Source: Pseudomonas syringae
GTDB lineage: Bacteria > Pseudomonadota > Gammaproteobacteria > Pseudomonadales > Pseudomonadaceae
Assembly (NCBI RefSeq): GCF_000737245.1
Contig: NZ_JPQU01000028.1
Location: forward strand, 1 to 64,000
Reading direction: 5' to 3'
DNA: 64,000 nucleotides
Shown: one piece after another, positions 55,987 through 64,000 of the stretch
How the letters are laid out: every line of letters starts with the position of its first letter
How positions within the stretch are numbered: position 1 is the stretch's first letter
Translations under genes and position numbers: made by a program
The notes under the pieces: generated by a model
The model's input: only the letters and a program-made list of their open reading frames with translations
Databases searched by the model: none
Told to the model about the DNA's origin: nothing

Positions 55987-57308
55987 TACTTTCTCCGCTG
56001 ACGTGGGCTGGCCGCATCCAAAGCCGCCAGATGTTTGAGCTTTTCACCGATTTTCAGCTCCAGGCCTCGTGGCACTGGCTGGTAATAATGACGTGGCTCA
56101 AGCTGGTCCGGGAAGTAATCCTCGCCAGCCGCGTAAGCATCAGGCTCGTCATGGGCATATCGGTATTCTTCGCCGTAGCCCAGTTGTTTCATGAGTTTGG
56201 TCGGAGCGTTCCGCAGATGCAGCGGAACTTCCAGGGAACCGTGCTCAGTAGCCTCGCGCATCGCCGCCTTGAAACCCATGTACACAGCATTGCTTTTCGG
56301 CGCGCAGGCCAGATAGACAATCGCCTGAGCCACCGCAAGCTCGCCTTCGGGGCTGCCCAGACGCTCTTGAACATCCCAGGCCGACATGCACAACGGCAGC
56401 GCCCGCGGATCGGCGTTGCCGATATCTTCACTGGCCATGCGCACTACCCGGCGGGCCAGATAGAGCGGATCACAGCCGCCGTCAATCATCCGCGCGAACC
56501 AGTACAAGGCCGCATCGGGATTGGAGCCGCGAATGGATTTGTGTAGCGCGGAAATCTGGTCATAGAACGCCTCGCCACCCTTGTCGAAACGGCGACGACT
56601 ATCACCGAGCAGGCTTTGCAGCAGCTCCAGATCAATCTCGCTGCCGTCTTCCGCCAGATCCGAGGCGTTCTCCAGCAGATTGAGCATGCGTCGCCCGTCG
56701 CCATCGGCAGCGGCCATCAGCATGGCAAAGCCTTCGTCACTCAGGCTCAAGCGGTGCTGACCCAGCCCACGCTCTTCGGTCAGCGCCCGGCTGACCAGCT
56801 TGCGCAGGGCAGATTCGTCCAGACTCTTCAGGACATACACCCTGGCCCGGGACAATAAGGCGTTATTCAGTTCGAATGACGGGTTTTCAGTCGTGGCGCC
56901 AATGAAAATCAGTGTGCCATCTTCCACGTAGGGCAGAAAAGCATCCTGCTGCGACTTGTTGAAACGATGCACTTCGTCAACGAACAGGATGGTCCGACGA
57001 CCATATTGCCCGGCCTGCTGCTTGGCCACTTCCACAGCCTGCCGGATCTCTTTTACCCCGGCCAGCACTGCAGAAACCGTCTCGAAGTGCGCATCGGAGA
57101 CTTTCGCCAGCAACCGGGCCAGCGTGGTCTTACCCACACCGGGCGGCCCCCAGAAAATCATCGAATGCAGAGCACCCTGCTCCAGCGCTTCGCGCAGAGG
57201 CTTGCCGTGAGCCAGCAGATGCTCCTGACCGACGTACTCATCCAGATTGGTTGCACGTAGTCGTGCGGCCAGAGGCTGAGCGATCGGTTCACTTCGAAAC
57301 AGGTCCAT
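55986..57308 (-). CDS. rarA: Replication-associated recombination protein RarA
   Basis: A AAA+ ATPase of 440 residues (RarA/MgsA, Mgs1/WRNIP1 family) acting at stalled replication forks. Walker [16 protein letters not shown] and Walker [20 protein letters not shown] are clear; the C-terminal part has the tetramerisation and DNA-binding region. The start at 57308 ([18 protein letters not shown]) is that of the family. Confidence 0.96.
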
Positions 57309-57327
57309 GGGCAACCGTTGATACCTC

Positions 57328-57951
57328 TTATTCCTGAATGACGTCAGCGCCCTTCGGGATCTGGAACTGGAATTTGCTCGCAGCGATCGGCTCGTTAGCC
57401 TTCACGCCCGTGAACAGAATATTAGTGCGCTGCCCAACGCTATCGATCAGCTGCATGTCATTGATGACACCGTTGCGAAACGATAGACGCAAGCTGTCAA
57501 ACAGGGTGTCTTTGGTCTTGGGCTTGAGCACGAAATCCACCACGCCACCGGCTTCCTTGGAAGTGATGTCGAAGCTCTCACTGATTTTCGAGACATCGCC
57601 AGAAAGCAGCAAGGCAGGTGTTTGTGTCAAACGCTGATCAAGGGTCTTGATGGTGACCTGCTCCAGATCCGGGTCCCACAGCGAGACCTTCTTACCGTCG
57701 GAAACCATCAATTGTTCCTGAGGTGCGTCAGTGTGCCAATTGAACAGGCCTGGCCGCTGCAAGGCCATTTCACCGGCGGTTTCCTGCAGCTGAGTACCGC
57801 CACCGTCCAGCGTCAGCTGGGAAAAACGCGCCGTCAGGGTCTGGGACTTTTCCAGCAACTGTGTCAGGCGCGCGACGTCTTTGCTGTCTGCGTGAGCCGG
57901 AATCGCCGAAAAGGTCAGTGCAGTTACCAACAACATGCGGATAAGACGCAT
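57328..57951 (-). CDS. lolA: Outer-membrane lipoprotein chaperone LolA
   Basis: The periplasmic carrier that moves lipoproteins from the LolCDE complex to LolB. It is 207 residues long from the ATG at 57951 ([21 protein letters not shown] signal peptide), which has AGGA just upstream; two in-frame ATGs before it are less suitable. Characteristic [39 protein letters not shown] is seen. It lies between ftsK and rarA, the order conserved in gammaproteobacteria. Confidence 0.96.
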   Translation of the reverse strand: MRLIRMLLVTALTFSAIPAHADSKDVARLTQLLEKSQTLTARFSQLTLDGGGTQLQETAGEMALQRPGLFNWHTDAPQEQLMVSDGKKVSLWDPDLEQVTIKTLDQRLTQTPALLLSGDVSKISESFDITSKEAGGVVDFVLKPKTKDTLFDSLRLSFRNGVINDMQLIDSVGQRTNILFTGVKANEPIAASKFQFQIPKGADVIQE

Positions 57952-58022
57952 GGGAATCCTCATTGAGTTCGGTGAAGTCTCGTCAGCGTTTGATCGCTGA
58001 CGAGTCATTTATGGAAGGTTGA

Positions 58023-60458
<2,436 letters not shown>

Positions 60459-60972
60459 CGGGTGATTGACTACATACGAATTGCACGGTCGCGTAACTCA
60501 AATAACTTCAAGCCATGGGGCACACACCACAACGGTGATTCACTCGACAGCGTCGAGCAGACAAACCCTTGAAGCACGGCCCTTTAAGCGGGCATTGTAC
60601 GGGTTTGTACGACTGATGCCACGATGGCATCCTGCCTCGAAACAGCCTGCTCAGTGCAGCCAACCGCCAGAGCTTGCCTTATCCAGGCGGGACATCGCTC
60701 CAGACTCAGGTGTAGCCTGACGCCAACCGGCGCCGCAAAGGCTCAATTTGAGCATGCATTGCCTTTCGTGACAAAGACTTATAGCGCGTTTTATAGCTGA
60801 TCGATCAAATCCTGAAAACCCGCTAAAGTCCCGTTTATCAGGACAGCCCTTCGCGCGTCAAAGCGCTGTAGTAGCAAGCCTTGAATGGACGACCGATTAT
60901 GACCACACCGACCGCTCGTAGTTGCAAGCCCAGAGCGCTTGCCGCCCTCCCCTCCTCCAAAGTGCCCAACCC
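60459..60972. other. 514-base region between divergent ftsK and aat
   Basis: I see no gene here. A plus-strand frame at 60466-60720 has no family resemblance or ribosome-binding site. In P. aeruginosa a thioredoxin reductase gene (trxB1), as I recall, sits between ftsK and aat; no trace of it is visible in this spacer. Promoters for ftsK and aat must lie here. Confidence 0.5.
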
Positions 60973-61683
60973 ATGCTGACCTGGCTTAAACGCGACAGTC
61001 TTGTTTTTCCGCCCTTGTCCAGAGCCTTGCGTGAACCTGACGGGCTATTGGCCGCAGGCGGTGACCTGTCCCCGGATCGGCTGGTGCAGGCATACCGCCA
61101 CGGCTGCTTCCCCTGGTTTCAGGATGGGCAACCGATCCTCTGGTGGTCACCTGATCCACGCACGGTGATCTTTCCCGATGAGCTGCATGTATCGCGCAGT
61201 CTCGCGAAACTCATGCGCCAGCAACGTTACCGGGTGACGTTTGATCAGGATTTCAGCGGGGTAATTCGGGCCTGCGCCGGACCGAGAAGCTATGCAGACG
61301 GCACGTGGATCACCGGCTCGATACAGGAGGCATATGTAGAGCTGCATCGGCGTGGTCACGCTCACAGCGTTGAAGTCTGGGAAGGCGACCAGTTAGTCGG
61401 CGGGCTTTACGGGCTGGCAATGGGGCAGCTGTTCTTTGGCGAATCAATGTTCAGCCACGCAGACAACGCCTCCAAAGTGGGCTTTGCAACGCTGGTCGAG
61501 TACCTCAAGGCTTGGGGTTTCGTCTTGATTGACTGCCAGATGCACACTAGCCACTTAGAGAGTTTCGGCGCCAGGGCTATCTCCAGAGAAAAGTTCGCCA
61601 GCTACCTGCAAGCGCACCTGGATAAGCCCAATTACGCCGACTGGCTGCCTAGGCGAGTTCAGCAGGCTGACATACACTCTTAA
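60973..61683 (+). CDS. aat: Leucyl/phenylalanyl-tRNA-protein transferase
   Basis: Adds Leu or Phe to proteins with N-terminal Lys or Arg, making them substrates of ClpS-ClpAP. The 236-residue protein shows [38 protein letters not shown], the family's diagnostic N-terminus, and [26 protein letters not shown]. The ATG at 60973 gives the standard start. It is followed by bpt (28-base gap), the other N-degron enzyme. Confidence 0.97.
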   Translation: MLTWLKRDSLVFPPLSRALREPDGLLAAGGDLSPDRLVQAYRHGCFPWFQDGQPILWWSPDPRTVIFPDELHVSRSLAKLMRQQRYRVTFDQDFSGVIRACAGPRSYADGTWITGSIQEAYVELHRRGHAHSVEVWEGDQLVGGLYGLAMGQLFFGESMFSHADNASKVGFATLVEYLKAWGFVLIDCQMHTSHLESFGARAISREKFASYLQAHLDKPNYADWLPRRVQQADIHS

Positions 61684-61710
61684 CTAAAGGTTTCTACTTC
61701 GGGGGCAATC

Positions 61711-62418
61711 ATGACAGAGCTGGCGCGGCTTAAGTTTTATGCCACTCAACCCCACTCTTGCAGCTATCTGCCTGAAGAGCAGGCGACGACTCTGTTTCTG
61801 GATCCCAGCCAGCCGATGGACGTGCAGGTGTATGCCGATTTGTCCGACATGGGCTTTCGTCGCAGCGGCGACCATTTGTACCGCCCGCATTGCCAGAATT
61901 GCAGCGCTTGTGTGCCGGCGCGCATTCCGGTGGATCTCTTTGTGCCCAACCGTCAGCAAAAACGCATTTTCAAACGCAATGCCGACCTCGACGTGCGCAG
62001 CACAAAGCCACACTTCACCGAAGAATATTTCGACCTCTACCAGCGCTATATCGAACAAAGGCATGCTGATGGCGACATGTTTCCCCCCAGTCGCGATCAA
62101 TTTTCGACATTTCTCGTGAGGGATCTCAGATTCTGCCGATTCTTTGAATTCCGCCTTGAAAAACGCCTGCTGGCAGTTGCTGTAACGGACATGCTCCCCA
62201 ATGGTTTATCGGCGGTTTATACCTTTTACGAACCCGGCGAAGAGCGCCGCAGTCTGGGCCGCTACGCCATTTTGTGGCAAATCGCAGAAGCCGCTCGCCT
62301 GCGACTGCATGCAGTCTATCTGGGGTACTGGATCAAGAACTGCCAGAAGATGAATTACAAGACCCAATATCGACCTATTGAGCTGCTTACGAACCAGAGA
62401 TGGGTCACTCTTTACTGA
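61711..62418 (+). CDS. bpt: Bacterial arginyl/aspartate-type tRNA-protein transferase (Bpt/Ate)
   Basis: A 235-residue N-degron transferase. In bacteria the Bpt type attaches leucine to N-terminal Asp or Glu; older annotation calls it arginyl-tRNA transferase (Ate). The N-terminal cluster [17 protein letters not shown] and [18 protein letters not shown], with paired cysteines, and the C-terminal [27 protein letters not shown] segment are typical. It forms a small operon with aat and lies upstream of infA and clpA. Confidence 0.93.
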
Positions 62419-62518
62419 AGCCCTTGGCTTAGCCCTCACTTTTCGGGCACAATGCACGCCGCTTTTGCCTGGCGCCACTTGCACCGGGCCACTCATTGGA
62501 TACCGAGGGCTTTACTGC

Positions 62519-62737
62519 ATGTCGAAAGAAGACAGCTTCGAAATGGAAGGCACTGTCGTCGACACCCTGCCCAACACCATGTTTCGTGTGGAGTTGGAAA
62601 ACGGGCACGTCGTAACCGCGCATATCTCCGGCAAGATGCGCAAGAATTACATCCGTATTCTTACCGGTGACAAGGTGCGTGTTGAGCTGACGCCCTACGA
62701 CTTGAGCAAAGGGCGCATCACTTACCGCGCCCGCTAA
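62519..62737 (+). CDS. infA: Translation initiation factor IF-1
   Basis: A 72-residue S1/OB-fold protein ([20 protein letters not shown] to GRITYRAR) that blocks the ribosomal A site during initiation. The sequence is that of proteobacterial IF-1 throughout. A strong terminator follows 12 bases after the stop. Confidence 0.98.
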
Positions 62738-62749
62738 TCAGGTCTTAAC

Positions 62750-62779
62750 AAAAACGCCCGGCATCTGCCGGGCGTTTTT
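62750..62779 (+). terminator. Rho-independent terminator of infA
   Basis: AAAAACGCCCGGCA-TC-TGCCGGGCGTTTTT, a 14-bp perfect stem with T-run. Confidence 0.93.
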
Positions 62780-62812
62780 GTGTGCTTGGGTTTTATGTAG
62801 GGACATAGATTA

Positions 62813-62905
62813 CCTGTGGGAGCGGTGCTGGCCGGCGATAAGGCTGGACGCGACCCAAAGTGAACCGCGTCCAGCCTTATCGCGGGCAAGCACCGCTCCC
62901 ACAGG
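62813..62905. repeat. REP-type inverted repeat with about 40-bp arms
   Basis: CCTGTGGGAGCGGTGCTGGC begins the left arm, and the right arm ends CACCGCTCCCACAGG. The two pair over about 40 bases with two mismatches (CTGGCCGGCG against CTTGCCCGCG). It lies between infA and clpA terminators. Confidence 0.83.
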
Positions 62906-62930
62906 ATAAGCACCGCTTTAGCAACACAAC

Positions 62931-62969
62931 AAAAAGCCCCGCAACTCTTGCGAGATGCGGGGCTTTTTT
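62931..62969 (-). terminator. Rho-independent terminator of clpA
   Basis: AAAAAGCCCCGCA (62931-62943) pairs with TGCGGGGCTTTTTT (62956-62969). On the minus strand it ends in a T-run, 12 bases after the clpA stop. Confidence 0.88.
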
Positions 62970-62981
62970 GTGGCCTGAGAC

Positions 62982-64000
62982 TTAAGCCATTTCAGCCGTA
63001 GTTTCGTAGTCGAAGGTGATTTCGCCATCCTTGAAGTCGATATGCACCACGCCACCATGCTCGGCCAACTCACCGAAGAGGATCTCTTCAGCCAGTGGAC
63101 GCTTGATCTTGTCCTGAATCAAGCGCGCCATTGGTCGGGCACCCATCGCTGCATCATAACCGCCTTCAGCCAGATAGCTTCGTGCGGCATCCGTCACTTC
63201 AAGCAGCACACGCTTGTCTTCCAACTGCGCCTGAAGCTCGGTGAGGAACTTGTCCACCACGCTTTTGATAACCTCATGGCTGAGGCGACCAAATTGGATA
63301 ATGGTGTCCAGACGGTTGCGGAACTCAGGCGTGAAGCTCTTTTTGATGACTTCCATCGCATCAGACGAGTGATCCTGATGAGTGAAGCCTATCGAAGCAC
63401 GCGCTGCGGTTTCTGCACCGGCGTTGGTGGTCATGATCACGATCACATTGCGGAAATCAGCCTTGCGCCCGTTGTTATCCGTCAGCGTCCCGTGATCCAT
63501 GACCTGCAGCAGCAGGTTGAAGACTTCCGGATGCGCCTTCTCGATCTCATCGAGCAACAGCACGCAATGCGGCTGCTTGGTGATCGCTTCGGTCAATAGA
63601 CCGCCCTGATCGAAACCGACGTAACCAGGAGGCGCACCGATCAAACGAGATACGGTGTGACGCTCCATGTACTCGGACATGTCGAAGCGAACCAGCTCGA
63701 TACCCAAGGCCTTGGCCAACTGACGAGCGGCTTCGGTCTTGCCGACACCGGTCGGACCAGCGAACAAGAACGAACCCACTGGTTTGTCGGGAGACTTCAA
63801 CCCCGCCCGGGACAGCTTGATAGCGGTCGACAAGGAATCGATGGCGGCATCCTGACCAAAAACGGTCAGTTTCAAGTCACGCTCAAGATTGCGCAGCAGT
63901 TCTTTGTCGGAGCTGTTGACGTGCTTAGGCGGAATACGCGCGATTTTCGCGACGATGTCCTCAACTTGCGCCACTTCAATGCGTTTCACGCGTTTCTCGA
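62982..64000 (-). CDS. clpA: ATP-dependent Clp protease ATP-binding subunit ClpA (C-terminal part)
   Basis: The last 339 or so residues of ClpA, the unfoldase partner of ClpP; the start lies beyond the window. The reading frame is open to 64000. The second AAA+ module is complete: FAGPTGVGKTEAARQLAKALG (Walker A), VLLLDEIEKAHPEVFNLLLQVMD (Walker B), and the IGF-type ClpP-binding loop region ARASIGFTHQD. The C-terminus is EITFDYETTAEMA. Its neighbours Aat and Bpt create the N-degrons that ClpS delivers to ClpAP. Confidence 0.97.
   Translation of the reverse strand, partial: EKRVKRIEVAQVEDIVAKIARIPPKHVNSSDKELLRNLERDLKLTVFGQDAAIDSLSTAIKLSRAGLKSPDKPVGSFLFAGPTGVGKTEAARQLAKALGIELVRFDMSEYMERHTVSRLIGAPPGYVGFDQGGLLTEAITKQPHCVLLLDEIEKAHPEVFNLLLQVMDHGTLTDNNGRKADFRNVIVIMTTNAGAETAARASIGFTHQDHSSDAMEVIKKSFTPEFRNRLDTIIQFGRLSHEVIKSVVDKFLTELQAQLEDKRVLLEVTDAARSYLAEGGYDAAMGARPMARLIQDKIKRPLAEEILFGELAEHGGVVHIDFKDGEITFDYETTAEMA

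Overview
The window looks like chromosomal DNA of a Pseudomonas of the P. fluorescens lineage. The last 15 kb carry a gene order I recognise from Pseudomonas: tusDCBE, ybiB, a glutathionyl-hydroquinone reductase gene, cysG, serS, crcB, rarA, lolA, ftsK, aat, bpt, infA, clpA. At least 14 intergenic REP-type inverted repeats of the Pseudomonas kind (arms such as GTGGGAGCGGTGCTTGCCCG) are scattered through it. No rRNA, insertion sequence, prophage or CRISPR array is visible. There is one tRNA, tRNA-Ser(UGA).

Layout. 1-4.9 kb: 4-hydroxybenzoate/protocatechuate entry genes (pcaG, pcaH, pcaQ, AraC-type pob regulator, pobA). 5-9 kb: a RibD-like reductase, a chemoreceptor and a small GAF protein. 9-14.4 kb: an OprD porin, an exported argininosuccinate-lyase-like enzyme, a dicarboxylate-type symporter and a LysR regulator. 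14.5-25.6 kb: a BMP-type ABC transporter, a VOC protein and a 2-oxoglutarate oxygenase in one operon, then rutR and rutABCDF. RutR-like operators lie in front of both operons. 25.7-27.7 kb: three genes of unknown or stress-related role. 28-32.4 kb: a TonB receptor with a perfect Zur core box, a DUF4198 protein and a convergent DUF1624-like membrane protein with a weaker Zur-like box. 32.5-37.4 kb: an IclR regulator and a complete MFS/HlyD/NodT efflux pump. 37.5-42.1 kb: an aldo-keto reductase, SsuD-like and SsuA-like proteins and an AEC permease. 42.1-42.9 kb: an mqsRA toxin-antitoxin locus whose toxin is frameshifted. 43-45.7 kb: a NemR-like repressor, a DJ-1-family protein and an Old Yellow Enzyme, tied together by three copies of one operator. 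45.7-49 kb: a carboxymuconolactone-decarboxylase-like protein with its MerR regulator, a YcaC-like hydrolase, TspO, tRNA-Ser and a BAX-inhibitor-1 protein. 49-64 kb: the conserved housekeeping block, with both N-degron aminoacyl transferases (Aat, Bpt) next to clpA.

The most promising leads are: (1) a probable RutR regulon joining an uncharacterised 2OG oxygenase, a VOC protein and an ABC importer to pyrimidine breakdown; (2) a periplasmic argininosuccinate-lyase-like enzyme between a porin and a C4-dicarboxylate-type carrier; (3) a probable Zur-controlled metal-uptake module; (4) an intact MqsA antitoxin beside a single-base-frameshifted MqsR toxin. All functions were assigned by reading sequence and motifs; no database search was run.
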